64,000 nt of DNA, from the NCBI GenBank assembly GCA_025060295.1, contig JANXCH010000023.1:1-64000 (forward strand), given 5' to 3'. The translations under genes were made by a program, and so were the position numbers. The first letter of the stretch is position 1; the number at the start of each line of letters is the position of its first letter. This DNA is from Dehalococcoidia bacterium (GTDB lineage: Bacteria > Chloroflexota > Dehalococcoidia > Lucifugimonadales > HRBIN23). Shown piece by piece: positions 26,530 through 34,476 of this stretch. Below the pieces are notes generated by a model. It ran no database searches. It saw only the letters and a program-made list of their open reading frames with translations, and was not told the origin of the DNA.

Positions 26530-28056
26530 ATGTCTGTGCGCGTGCGCTATGCCCCCAGCCCCACGGGTGAGCCCCATGTGGGCAATATCCGCACCGCTTT
26601 GTTCAACTGGCTGTTCGCCCGCCACCACGGGGGGGCGTTCATTGTGCGTATTGAGGACACCGACCAGGAGCGTCTGGTGCCGGGGGCTGTGGAGGCGATC
26701 TTAGAGGGGCTCCAATGGCTGGGCCTGGATTGGGACGAAGGCCCCACCCCCGATGGGAAAGGCAGTTTCGGCCCTTATGCCCCCTATTTTCAGTCTCAAC
26801 GCCTGCCCCTATACCACCAGGCGGCGCGGACGTTGATGGAGCGGGGGTGGGCGTATGAGTGCTTCTGCACCCCCCAGGAACTGGAGGCCATGCGCCAGGA
26901 GCAACAGCGCCTGCGCCAGCCCCCAGGCTACTGGGGCAAGTGTCGTGCGCTTACACCGGACCAGCGGGAAGCCCTGCGCGCCCAGGGACGGAAAAGTGTT
27001 ATCCGCTTCCGCGTGCCGCGCGACCCCGGGGAGGAGATCAGCGTGCACGACCTGGTGCGGGGGGAGGTGCGCTGGCAGACCGCCCTTTTGGACGACTTTG
27101 TGTGCCTCAAGAGCGACGGCTTCCCCACCTATCACCTGGCGGTGGTAGTGGACGACCACGCCATGCGCATGAGCCATGTCCTGCGGGCGGAGGAGTGGCT
27201 CCCCAGCACCCCTCGGCACCTGCTTCTATATCGCGCCCTGGGGTGGGAGCCCCCCCTGTTCGCCCACCTGCCTATGATCCTGGGGCCCGACCGTTCCAAA
27301 CTGTCCAAGCGCCACGGGGCCACCTCTATCCGTGAGTATCGGCGCATGGGCTACCTGCCCGAGGCCATGCTGAACTTCTTGGCCCTGCTGGGGTGGTCGC
27401 TGGACGAGACGACGGAAATTCTCACTCGGGAAGACCTGATTCGCCACTTCTCCTTGGAGCGGGTGGTGAAGGCGGGGGCCATCTTCAACCTGGAGAAACT
27501 GACCTGGATGAACGGTGTGTATATCCGGCGCCTGTCGCCGCAGGACTTGGCCCAACGCCTGCGGCCGTTCCTGGAGCGCCCCCACGCCGAGGGGGGGCTA
27601 CCTGATAGCGTCCCCCGCCCTCTGGACGAGGCTTACCTCCAGCGTGTTGTGCCGCTGGTGCAGGAGCGTCTGCGCACCTTGGTTGATGGCCCCGCTCTGA
27701 TGGACTTCTTCTTCCTGGACGAGGTGGACTACGACCCGGCGTTGCTGGTGCCGAAGGGGATGGACACTGCAACAACTTTGCGCACGCTGGAGGCGGTGCA
27801 GGAGGCCCTGCAGCGGGTAAGCGTTTGGGATGCTCCGCACCTGGAGGGGGTGTTACGCCCCCTGTGTGAGGCTCTGGGCCTGGCGACGGGGCAGGTGTTT
27901 GGGATGGTGCGGGTGGCCACAACGGGACGCACGGCGGCTCCTCCCCTCTTCCAGACCATGGAGGTGCTGGGGAAGGAGCGCACCCTCCGCCGGCTGGAAC
28001 GGGCCCAGAGGAAACTCAAGGAGTTGTTAGGTGTGCCCCAGGGGAGCCCTTCCTAA
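26530..28056 (+). CDS. gltX: Glutamyl-tRNA synthetase
   Basis: 508 residues, class I synthetase that charges tRNA-Glu. The HIGH signature appears as YAPSPTGEPHVGNIRTALFN (about 6-25) and the KMSKS loop as KLSKRHGATS (about 257-266). ADQ/DT motifs such as FIVRIEDTDQERLV line the active site, and the helical anticodon-binding domain occupies about 330-505. The zinc-site Cys pattern is incomplete (CFCTPQEL only), as in many bacterial GltX. Whether it is discriminating or also charges tRNA-Gln cannot be read from the sequence. ATG 26530 follows a GGGGGAGGAG tract. The stop overlaps that of the convergent dehydrogenase gene by a few bases. Confidence 0.96.
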   Translation: MSVRVRYAPSPTGEPHVGNIRTALFNWLFARHHGGAFIVRIEDTDQERLVPGAVEAILEGLQWLGLDWDEGPTPDGKGSFGPYAPYFQSQRLPLYHQAARTLMERGWAYECFCTPQELEAMRQEQQRLRQPPGYWGKCRALTPDQREALRAQGRKSVIRFRVPRDPGEEISVHDLVRGEVRWQTALLDDFVCLKSDGFPTYHLAVVVDDHAMRMSHVLRAEEWLPSTPRHLLLYRALGWEPPLFAHLPMILGPDRSKLSKRHGATSIREYRRMGYLPEAMLNFLALLGWSLDETTEILTREDLIRHFSLERVVKAGAIFNLEKLTWMNGVYIRRLSPQDLAQRLRPFLERPHAEGGLPDSVPRPLDEAYLQRVVPLVQERLRTLVDGPALMDFFFLDEVDYDPALLVPKGMDTATTLRTLEAVQEALQRVSVWDAPHLEGVLRPLCEALGLATGQVFGMVRVATTGRTAAPPLFQTMEVLGKERTLRRLERAQRKLKELLGVPQGSPS

Positions 28057-28949
28057 AGGTCGGGGGCCCGCAGTTCCACCTTGGCCCGCTCCTCCTGGAG
28101 AAGCACCACAGCGTCCGAGTTGCGCTGGCCCCAGCCGCGATTATGTGCCTCTAGGTACTTCTGCTCCACCAGGGCCAAAAGGTCCACGGGGACGTCCAGT
28201 TCCCTCGCCAGTTCTAGGCCTAGGCGCACATCCTTGAGGGCCAAGTCTACGGCAAAGCCCGGCCTGAAGTCCCCCTTGAACAGTTGATTGCGCAGGCCTC
28301 GGCGCAGGCGGGCGTTGTCGCCCGAACTGCGGGTTACTGCCTCGTAGAGAATGCGGGTAGGTACCCCCGCCTTCACGCCAATGGTGAAGGCCTCCCCGAT
28401 GAGCACATTGAGGGAAAGGGAGATGAGGTTGTTCACGATCTTGCAGACGCTCCCCGCTCCGCTGGGGCCGCAGTAAAAAACCTTGGTCCCGATGGCATCC
28501 AGCAGGGGCTTCACGCGGGTGAACACCCCCTCGTCCCCGCCCACCAGCACCGCCAAGTCACGGGTTTCGGCCCCCGTTACCCCTCCGCTGACGGGGGCGT
28601 CCAGCATGGCAAACCCCTGGGCGCGGAAGGCGGCCGCAATCCGCCGCACGCACGCGGGGGAGTTGGTGGAGAGGTCCACATACACTGCCCCTGGATGCAT
28701 TCCCTCCAAGATGCCGCCCGGCCCCAGGGCCACTTGCTCCACCTCCTTGGGGCCAGGGAGGGAGGTGAAAATGACCTGGCTGGCCTGGGCTACCGCTTTA
28801 GGGCCGTGAGCCCAGCGCGCCCCAAGGGCGATGAGGGGTTGCCCCGCCTCCTCCCGGATGTCATAGACCACCATCTCGTGGCCCGCCTTCAGGATATTGG
28901 TGGCCATGGGGCGTCCCATATTCCCCAAGCCGATGAATCCCACGCGCAT
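28053..28949 (-). CDS. NAD(P)-dependent 3-hydroxyisobutyrate dehydrogenase family oxidoreductase
   Basis: 298 residues, the regular family size. The Rossmann domain opens with VGFIGLGNMGRPMATNIL (about 3-20), followed by FTSLPGPKEVEQV, the substrate loop DAPVSGGVTGAETRDLAVLV (about 120-139) and the catalytic-lysine helix GAGSVCKIVNNLISL (about 168-182). The family oxidises beta-hydroxyacids (3-hydroxyisobutyrate, tartronate semialdehyde, 4-hydroxybutyrate). Given the glycolate-oxidase genes at 48.8 kb, tartronate semialdehyde reductase is one option, not a firm call. ATG 28949 was chosen for its AAGGAGG ribosome binding site; an upstream extension of the frame has no family similarity. It is divergent from the enoyl-CoA hydratase gene. 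Confidence 0.88.
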   Translation of the reverse strand: MRVGFIGLGNMGRPMATNILKAGHEMVVYDIREEAGQPLIALGARWAHGPKAVAQASQVIFTSLPGPKEVEQVALGPGGILEGMHPGAVYVDLSTNSPACVRRIAAAFRAQGFAMLDAPVSGGVTGAETRDLAVLVGGDEGVFTRVKPLLDAIGTKVFYCGPSGAGSVCKIVNNLISLSLNVLIGEAFTIGVKAGVPTRILYEAVTRSSGDNARLRRGLRNQLFKGDFRPGFAVDLALKDVRLGLELARELDVPVDLLALVEQKYLEAHNRGWGQRNSDAVVLLQEERAKVELRAPDL

Positions 28950-29102
28950 AGAAGACCTCCTTCCTGCAGAGGTGTAGCTTGCGCCCTGCCCACGCACGCA
29001 GGATAAGCCTTTCCTACAAAAACGGCAACCCATGTCCCGTAAGGCGTCAAGCCCAGGTGCGCCGGTCTGAACGGAAACTGCAGGCTGGGCCGAGCAGTGC
29101 GA

Positions 29103-29132
29103 TTGCATCCAATGGAAAAAACACGCTATCAT
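29103..29132 (+). promoter_or_regulatory. Candidate promoter of the enoyl-CoA hydratase gene
   Basis: TTGCAT (29103-29108), an 18-nt spacer and TATCAT (29127-29132), 20 nt before the start codon and directly followed by an AAGGAGGAGGG ribosome binding site. Confidence 0.5.
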
Positions 29133-29152
29133 CCCAGGAGAAGGAGGAGGGC

Positions 29153-30013
29153 ATGGCCCAGCAGCAGTTCGTCCGCACCGAGGTGCGCAACGGGGTATTC
29201 CTCGTTACTTTGAGCGATCCCAAAACCCGTAATGCGTTGGGGCCGGAGATGACCCAGCAACTCTCCGAGGCCCTGGATCGCTTTGAAACTGACCCCACCC
29301 TGCGCGTGCTCGTGCTGACGGGTGAGGACCCCGCCTTTTGCTCCGGGGCCAATGTGCGGGGGATGCAGCAGACCATTGACCAGCGCCAGCAGGAGGCCCC
29401 GACCCCAACCTATCCTACGCCCTGGGAGCTGCTGGAGCGCCGCTACTCCCCCAAAGCTCGCCGTCGGGAAGCAGTGGGGGAGGGCGCAAGATATATGCCT
29501 TTACGCATCTGGGACTTGCCCAAGCCCTCTATTGCTGCCGTCAACGGGTTTGCGTATGGGGTCGGTGCGGGCCTGGCCTGGTCGTGCGACATCCGCATCG
29601 CCTCGGAGCGGGCCGAGTTTGCCGAGGCCTTTATCCGTGTGGGCCTGGTGCCGGCCGACGGCTCCTGCTGGCAACTGCCCCGCCTGATAGGCTTGAGCAA
29701 CACCCTGCTGATGCAATACACGGGCGACGCCGTCAAGGCCGAGGAGGCCCTGCGCTGGGGGCTGGTGAGCAAGGTGGTGCCCCACGAGCGCTTATTGGAG
29801 GAGACGATGGCTTTGGCCGAACGGTTGGCCCGCGGTCCGACCTTTTCCATGGGCCTCATCAAATACCTGGTGCACCAGGGCCTGACCAGCGACTTTCGCA
29901 CCCACTTGGAGTGGGCGGGAGTGGCCCAGGACTTGGCTCGGGAGACGGAGGACCATAAGGAGGGGGTGCGGGCCTTCTTGGAGAAACGGCGCCCCGTCTT
30001 CAAGGGGCGGTAG
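29153..30013 (+). CDS. Enoyl-CoA hydratase/isomerase family protein
   Basis: 286 residues. Crotonase-fold features: VFLVTLSDPKTRNALGPEM (about 13-31), the oxyanion-hole segment FCSGANVRGM (about 63-72), KPSIAAVNGFAYGVGAGLAWSCDIRIAS (read in two parts, about 122-149) and FAEAFIRVGLVPADGSCWQLPRLIG. The segment after the first oxyanion hole carries a longer-than-usual insert (about 75-115). The usual catalytic Glu of hydratases near PGxGG is replaced by PADGS, so it may be an isomerase or another crotonase rather than a true hydratase. ATG 29153 has a strong ribosome binding site. Confidence 0.85.
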   Translation: MAQQQFVRTEVRNGVFLVTLSDPKTRNALGPEMTQQLSEALDRFETDPTLRVLVLTGEDPAFCSGANVRGMQQTIDQRQQEAPTPTYPTPWELLERRYSPKARRREAVGEGARYMPLRIWDLPKPSIAAVNGFAYGVGAGLAWSCDIRIASERAEFAEAFIRVGLVPADGSCWQLPRLIGLSNTLLMQYTGDAVKAEEALRWGLVSKVVPHERLLEETMALAERLARGPTFSMGLIKYLVHQGLTSDFRTHLEWAGVAQDLARETEDHKEGVRAFLEKRRPVFKGR

Positions 30014-30267
30014 GGGTATAGGGGGGATCCGTTCTCCTCGGAAAGGGGGGCACGACGGACAGGGAAGCTCAGCGTTACCGTCTCATGCGGCGTCGGCACC
30101 GCCACCGTTTTTTCTGGCGCCGCTGGGGGCGCGCGGGGTGGGTGCGCCTGGGGATAGGGGTGAGCGTGGTGCTAGGGGCGGTGCTCATTGCGTGGTTGCT
30201 CAGCCGATGCCCTCCTCCAGGGGAGGGGGAAACAGCATCTATTGGAAAGGTTCTGGAAGGTGCGCCC

Positions 30268-31206
30268 TCACCCTGGGCGAGGGGTGAAGGAGCGGAGCAA
30301 GTGCTCTACCTCCTCGCGGGTGGGCATGGCGGTCTGGGCACCGGGCTTGGTAACGGCCACTGCCCCCGCAGCGTTAGCGAAACGGACGGCCTCCGGCAAG
30401 GGCATCCCCTCGGCTAGGGCGACCGTTAGCGCCCCGCAGAAGGCGTCCCCTGCACCGACGGTGTCCACTGCTTTCACCGGGAAGGCGGGCACCAGGGCTT
30501 CGGCATCAGCAGTCTTGTAGAAGGCACCCCGTTCGCCTAAAGTGATGATGACCCCTTGGCATCCCCTTCCCAGCAGCGTTGCCGCAGCGCGGCGCACGCT
30601 GTCCACATCGTTCACGGGGTGGCCGACGAGGGCGGATGCCTCCGTTTCGTTGGGGACGATGTAATGGGCGAGGCGATACAGGGCCTCGGGGAAAGGTTTG
30701 ACGGGTGCGGGATTGAACACCACCAGCACCCCCTGCTCCCGCCCCGTGCGAGCCACCTCCAGCAGGAGGAGGGGTGACACCTCCAGAGGGAAGAGGAGGG
30801 CATTGGCCTGACGCAGGAGGCGCTGGGCCTTCATAGTCTCCTCCATCCCACAGCGCCCGTTGGCCCCCACCACCTGCACGATGCGGTTTTGGCCGGTGGC
30901 GTCTACCTCAATAAAGGCCACCCCCGAGGGAGCCAGGTCGTCCTGCCCCACCCCCTCAATGTGCACGCCGTTGGCGTTCAGGCTGGCCAGAAGATCCTGT
31001 CCAAAGGTGTCGTTGCCCACACGCCCTACTAAACTACAGCGTGCTCCCAAGCGGGCGCAGGCCACCGCCTGGTTTGCCCCTTTGCCACCCGGGGTGATGA
31101 AGAAGCGCTCCCCCACCACTGTCTCCCCCGGCGCCGGGAAGCGGGGTGTTACCACCACCAGGTCCATATTGATGCCGCCGATCACCAGCACACGGGGAGT
31201 GGACAT
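30268..31206 (-). CDS. rbsK: Ribokinase (PfkB family)
   Basis: 312 residues. PfkB-family signatures: VIGGINMDLVVVTPRFPAPGE (first 20 positions about 7-26), GGKGANQAVACARLGA (about 38-53), and the catalytic-base/anion-hole motif DTVGAGDAFCGALTVAL (about 253-269). These match ribokinase rather than fructokinase in detail, with the MD and GGKGANQA substrate contacts. It phosphorylates D-ribose to ribose 5-phosphate, which could feed the PdxS reaction as well as nucleotide synthesis. The gene stands alone; no rbs transporter is nearby. The ATG is preceded by AGGAGAGCC. Confidence 0.92.
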   Translation of the reverse strand: MSTPRVLVIGGINMDLVVVTPRFPAPGETVVGERFFITPGGKGANQAVACARLGARCSLVGRVGNDTFGQDLLASLNANGVHIEGVGQDDLAPSGVAFIEVDATGQNRIVQVVGANGRCGMEETMKAQRLLRQANALLFPLEVSPLLLLEVARTGREQGVLVVFNPAPVKPFPEALYRLAHYIVPNETEASALVGHPVNDVDSVRRAAATLLGRGCQGVIITLGERGAFYKTADAEALVPAFPVKAVDTVGAGDAFCGALTVALAEGMPLPEAVRFANAAGAVAVTKPGAQTAMPTREEVEHLLRSFTPRPG

Positions 31207-31348
31207 CGGCTCTCCTCCTGCGCTTCCCTCATGGTAACCCGCGCGTGCATGCTGACAAGGGATACGGCAATCAGGGGCGACACGGGACAGAAGGCAAGGC
31301 TTGCACAGGTGGCGTAGGCATCGGCCATGATAAGGAGCGTGGTGCCAA

Positions 31349-31620
31349 GGCCATAGTCAGATTCAGGATGTGCCCGGCAAAGGCAAAGGGATTTTAGCGC
31401 AAGCCCTGGCCCGGGTGTTAGGGTGCGCTTTGACGCGCATAGGGTTCACCCCCGACCTCACGCCTGCGACCTGTGAAGGATGGGCATCTCCCATCACCGC
31501 CTGGGGGAGGTGGTGGTTCAGCCGGGACCCATCGTCGCTTAAACCGATCCCCGCGGGAACAGTGCTTTCCCTCACGTGGCCATACAGCTGTTGACCGCGG
31601 CGTGTGGGCGTCCGCTGGGG
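31349..31620 (+). pseudogene. Decayed MoxR-family AAA+ ATPase fragment
   Basis: Three successive plus-strand pieces match consecutive MoxR motifs in different frames. From 31349, GHSQIQDVPGKGKGILAQAL and ARVLGCALTRIGFTPDL correspond to the Walker A region and the following strand (MoxR: VPGxGKT ... RIQFTPDLLP). About 31477-31539 encodes LGEVVVQPGPIVA, then a stop, matching GEFxFRPGPIFA. About 31542-31613 encodes NRSPREQCFPSRGHTAVDRG, matching INRSPPKTQ...RQVTVDG. The Walker A Thr is lost, the Walker B segment (LADEI) is deleted and several frameshifts and stops exist. It is clearly nonfunctional, and no intact MoxR gene is nearby. Confidence 0.65.
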
Positions 31621-31722
31621 AAGCTACACCTCGACCCTTAAGGAGCCCAGGCAGTGGGAACCGCCGTGGACAAGGGGTTAAAGGGTGCACCTCCCAGGAG
31701 GGAACGGCACATCCTCATGCCC

Positions 31723-32181
31723 TTAGGAGCAGGTGGTGGGGCCGGGAGCCGTCTCCACGATGCTGATGACCACCTGGCTGACGGTGTGGCGAGGAGGACC
31801 GAAGGGGAAGACGACGGTGTCCTGGCGTCCCTGCCCGTGCGATGCCCCCACTTTACAGGACGCCGAGGCGAGAAGGGCACCCGCTTCATCCTTCAGGTGT
31901 ATGCGCAAGGCGTATGCCGACTGGGCGGGAGGGCTCCAAGCGATCACCAGCCCTTTGACTCGGTTGCCCGGCCCCAATACCCATCCCACCACATCGGCGT
32001 GCAAAGGGATGTCAGCACGCGGGGGGGCTGCGGTGTGCCGAGGCGAGCCGGGGGGCCATTGAACGCTCCCCGGGTTTTGGATGGCATAGATGGTAACGGT
32101 GGAGGCCACCATTGCAAGGAGAATGGCTCCTACCAGGAACTTGCCGAGGGGAAGCGTAGGAATGGTTGGCGACGATTGCAT
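31723..32181 (-). CDS. Membrane-anchored exported protein of unknown function
   Basis: 152 residues. A short cytoplasmic N-terminus is followed by one hydrophobic segment (about 13-33, LGKFLVGAILLAMVASTVTI), then a Pro-rich stretch (about 38-60) and an extracytoplasmic beta-rich domain with two Cys residues (about 110 and the penultimate residue) that could pair. ATG 32181 is taken because AAAAAGGAGG precedes it; an in-frame ATG 24 nt upstream is less well placed. No family is recognised. It is divergent from rpsT and convergent with the MoxR remnant. Confidence 0.6.
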   Translation of the reverse strand: MQSSPTIPTLPLGKFLVGAILLAMVASTVTIYAIQNPGSVQWPPGSPRHTAAPPRADIPLHADVVGWVLGPGNRVKGLVIAWSPPAQSAYALRIHLKDEAGALLASASCKVGASHGQGRQDTVVFPFGPPRHTVSQVVISIVETAPGPTTCS

Positions 32182-32360
32182 ATCCGCCTCCTTTTTCCCT
32201 TTCACCCTAACCAGGGGATTGGTGTCCCCTACAGGGGGGATGCCATCAGTTGCCGCCGCCTCTCCCCTAGACGGTTTGAGGGGCGCTATTTGGGGGCAAC
32301 TCCACCAGGGGATTTACGCTATCATGGGTGCAGACACCTATCGTGACGGGAGGGCAACCG

Positions 32361-32678
32361 TTGACCACAGAGCCAACCCCTCAGGCGCAGCAGCGTGCGA
32401 AGAAGAAGCGCACAAGCGCCCAGCGGGCCGCAGAGAAGGCGGAGCGGCGCCGTTTGCGTCATCGTCCTATCCGCAGTCGGTTCCGCACCTTCATTCGCAA
32501 GGCACGCCAAGCCCTGGCCAGCGGTAACTTAGCCCAAGCCGAGACAGCGGTGCGGGAGGCCCAACGGGTGGCCGATTGGGCTGCCCAAAAGGGCGTCATT
32601 CATCGCAACACGGCGGCACGCTACAAATCGCGCTTACAGACCGCTTTGAACGCCTTGAAAAGTCGCAGTGCCGCCTAA
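32361..32678 (+). CDS. rpsT: 30S ribosomal protein S20
   Basis: 105 residues, somewhat longer than typical S20 (85-95). The family pattern is clear: Lys/Arg-rich start QQRAKKKRTSAQRAAEKAER, then RSRFRTFIRKARQALASGN and the closing AAQKGVIHRNTAARYKSRLQ. It binds 16S rRNA during early 30S assembly. I place the start at TTG 32361, 6 nt after GGGAGGG. A GTG at 32328 would lie only a few bases after a -10-like TATCAT (32320-32325), probably upstream of the transcript start. The unusual TTG start could keep S20 synthesis low or permit autoregulation, as known for E. coli rpsT (UUG start). Confidence 0.88.
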   Translation: MTTEPTPQAQQRAKKKRTSAQRAAEKAERRRLRHRPIRSRFRTFIRKARQALASGNLAQAETAVREAQRVADWAAQKGVIHRNTAARYKSRLQTALNALKSRSAA

Positions 32679-32693
32679 CCGGTAGGGACACGG

Positions 32694-33131
32694 GTGAAGC
32701 GCAGCCTTGCCCTTGCCCTTTTCCACCCGTCCCATCCCGGCCAGGTGGTGGCCGTCCAGCGCCCGCCGTGGGAAAGGGAGTTACCGGGTATTTGGGGGCT
32801 CCCCGCGGTAACCCTGCATCCGGGGGAAAGTGTGGAAGGGGCCATAGCACGGTGTGCTCGCACCAAGTTGGGGGTTGAGGTGCGCCCCCGAATGGTGCTG
32901 GGAGAGGGGTGGCAGGAGGGGGCCGCGGGTCCCCAAACCCTAACCCTATGGGCTGTGGATACCCAGGAGGACACTTTTACCCTTCCCCCAGCTCACCCCG
33001 GGAGCGCTGTCACCCTCTATATCTCTTGGCAGTGGGCCAGGCCTGTCCTGCTGGAGGAGGGGGCGCGCCGTGGTTCGTTATGCTGTCGCCTATTCTTGGC
33101 GTGGAGCGCTGCGGCACCTGCACCTTGGTAG
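32694..33131 (+). CDS. Degenerate Nudix-fold protein
   Basis: 145 residues. The first half follows the Nudix fold: ALALFHPSHPGQVVAVQRP, then LPGIWGLPAVTLHPGESVEG and AIARCARTKLGVEV. In place of the catalytic Nudix box (GX5EX7REUXEEXGU), the helix reads RCARTKLG, so the metal-binding Glu residues of REUXEE are replaced by Cys, Thr and Lys. Pyrophosphohydrolase activity is therefore doubtful; a binding or regulatory role, or a decaying gene, is more likely. The GTG start follows GGTAGGG, 15 nt after rpsT, so it may be co-transcribed with it. The C-terminus has no clear family match. Confidence 0.5.
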   Translation: MKRSLALALFHPSHPGQVVAVQRPPWERELPGIWGLPAVTLHPGESVEGAIARCARTKLGVEVRPRMVLGEGWQEGAAGPQTLTLWAVDTQEDTFTLPPAHPGSAVTLYISWQWARPVLLEEGARRGSLCCRLFLAWSAAAPAPW

Positions 33132-33220
33132 GATGTGCCTTTGTAGACCGTGTTATCCCACTTTGCGGGAGCGAAACAGGCTTGGGCTACCCGCTGAGGG
33201 AGCATTCGGACGCAGGCATC

Positions 33221-33249
33221 TGGGCAAGGCCATTTGCCGTCGTTATAAT
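33221..33249 (+). promoter_or_regulatory. Candidate promoter of the CoA-transferase gene
   Basis: TGGGCA (33221-33226), a 17-nt spacer and a perfect -10 TATAAT (33244-33249), 33 nt before the ATG at 33283. Confidence 0.55.
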
Positions 33250-33282
33250 CGGCGTACCTACTGAGCGAGAAGGGGGGGAGTA

Positions 33283-34476
33283 ATGAGCGACCTGCCACTG
33301 CAGGGTATGCGGGTGCTGGACTTCACGCAAGTGATGGCGGGGCCCTTTTGCACCCTGCTGTTAGGCGACCTGGGGGCCGATGTGGTGAAGGTGGAGCGTC
33401 CCCCCGAGGGGGAGGAGAATCGGCGGGGCGCCGTGCGGTGGAGGGGGGAGTCCCTGCCTTTCCTGCTGATCAACCGCAACAAGCGGGGTATCTGTGTGGA
33501 TTTGAAGCATCCCGAGGGGCGTAAGGTCGCCCTGCGCCTGGCCCAGAGGGCGGATGTGGTGGTGGAGAACTACCGCCCCGGCACAATGAAAGACTTGGGC
33601 CTGGACTATGAGGCCGTCCGCAGGGTGAAGCCCGACATCATCTACTGCTCCATATCGGGTTTTGGACAAACGGGCCCGTACGCCTATCGCGGGGGGTACG
33701 ACCTTATCGCCCAGGGGATGAGCGGGCTAATGTCGGTAACGGGCACCCCCGAGGGTCCACCTGTCAAGGTGGGGGTGCCCGTCTGCGACCTGGTGGCGGG
33801 GATGTATGCTGCCCAGAGTATCCTGGCGGCCTACATCTATCGCCAGAAGACGGGCCAGGGGCAGTATCTGGATGTCTCGCTTTTGGAGTCGGGCATCGCT
33901 CTGACCTTCTGGGAGACGGCGGAGTACATGGCTACAGGGCGGCCGCCGCGGCCGATGGGGTCGGCCCACCGCCTGTCGGCACCGTATCAGGCCTTTCGGG
34001 GGAGCGACGGGAAGTACTTCACCATCGGGGCGGGCAACCAGGCCAACTGGCGTCGCCTCTGCCAGGCCATTGGACGCCCCGACCTGCTGGAGGACCCCCG
34101 ATTCGCCGACGGCGCAGGGCGCATACGTCACCTGCAGGCTCTGCAGCAGGAACTGGAGCGCACCTTCGCCACCCGCCCCGTTTCCCACTGGCTGGCAGTG
34201 CTGGACGCCGCTGAAGTCCCATGTGGTCCTATTTACACCCTTGAAGAGGTATACAAAGACCCCCATGTGCAGGCCCGCCAGATGCTGGTGGAGGTGGAGC
34301 ATCCCACTGCGGGGCCTGTGCCCCACATTGGGGTGCCGGTCAAGTTCTCTTTGACGCCGGGACGTATCCGCCGCCCCGCCCCCACTTTGGGCCAGCATAC
34401 CCAGGAGGTGCTGGAGGAGGCGGGTTTCTCGCCCCAGGAGATCGAGGCCCTACGGCAGTGTAAGGCCGTTATGTAG
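33283..34476 (+). CDS. CaiB/BaiF family (class III) CoA-transferase
   Basis: 397 residues. Class III features: LQGMRVLDFTQVMAGPFCT (about 6-24), LGDLGADVVKVERPPEGEE, NRNKRGICVDLKHPEG, ENYRPGTMKDLGLDYE, the glycine-rich segment SGFGQTGPYA and GQGQYLDVSLLESG, in which Asp197 occupies the nucleophilic position that forms the acyl anhydride with the substrate. It moves CoA between carboxylic acids; the pair of substrates (formyl/oxalate, succinyl/other) cannot be assigned. ATG 33283 follows AAGGGGGGG. Its stop overlaps that of the convergent alpha/beta hydrolase gene. Two paralogues lie at 60260 and 61841. Confidence 0.9.
   Translation: MSDLPLQGMRVLDFTQVMAGPFCTLLLGDLGADVVKVERPPEGEENRRGAVRWRGESLPFLLINRNKRGICVDLKHPEGRKVALRLAQRADVVVENYRPGTMKDLGLDYEAVRRVKPDIIYCSISGFGQTGPYAYRGGYDLIAQGMSGLMSVTGTPEGPPVKVGVPVCDLVAGMYAAQSILAAYIYRQKTGQGQYLDVSLLESGIALTFWETAEYMATGRPPRPMGSAHRLSAPYQAFRGSDGKYFTIGAGNQANWRRLCQAIGRPDLLEDPRFADGAGRIRHLQALQQELERTFATRPVSHWLAVLDAAEVPCGPIYTLEEVYKDPHVQARQMLVEVEHPTAGPVPHIGVPVKFSLTPGRIRRPAPTLGQHTQEVLEEAGFSPQEIEALRQCKAVM

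Noticed and set aside
30085-30417. Possible small Arg-rich membrane protein starting MRRRHRHRFFWRRWG
   Set aside because: It has a basic start and a hydrophobic stretch but runs 150 nt into the end of rbsK on the other strand, lacks a ribosome binding site, and its second half looks random. Could be revisited if conserved.
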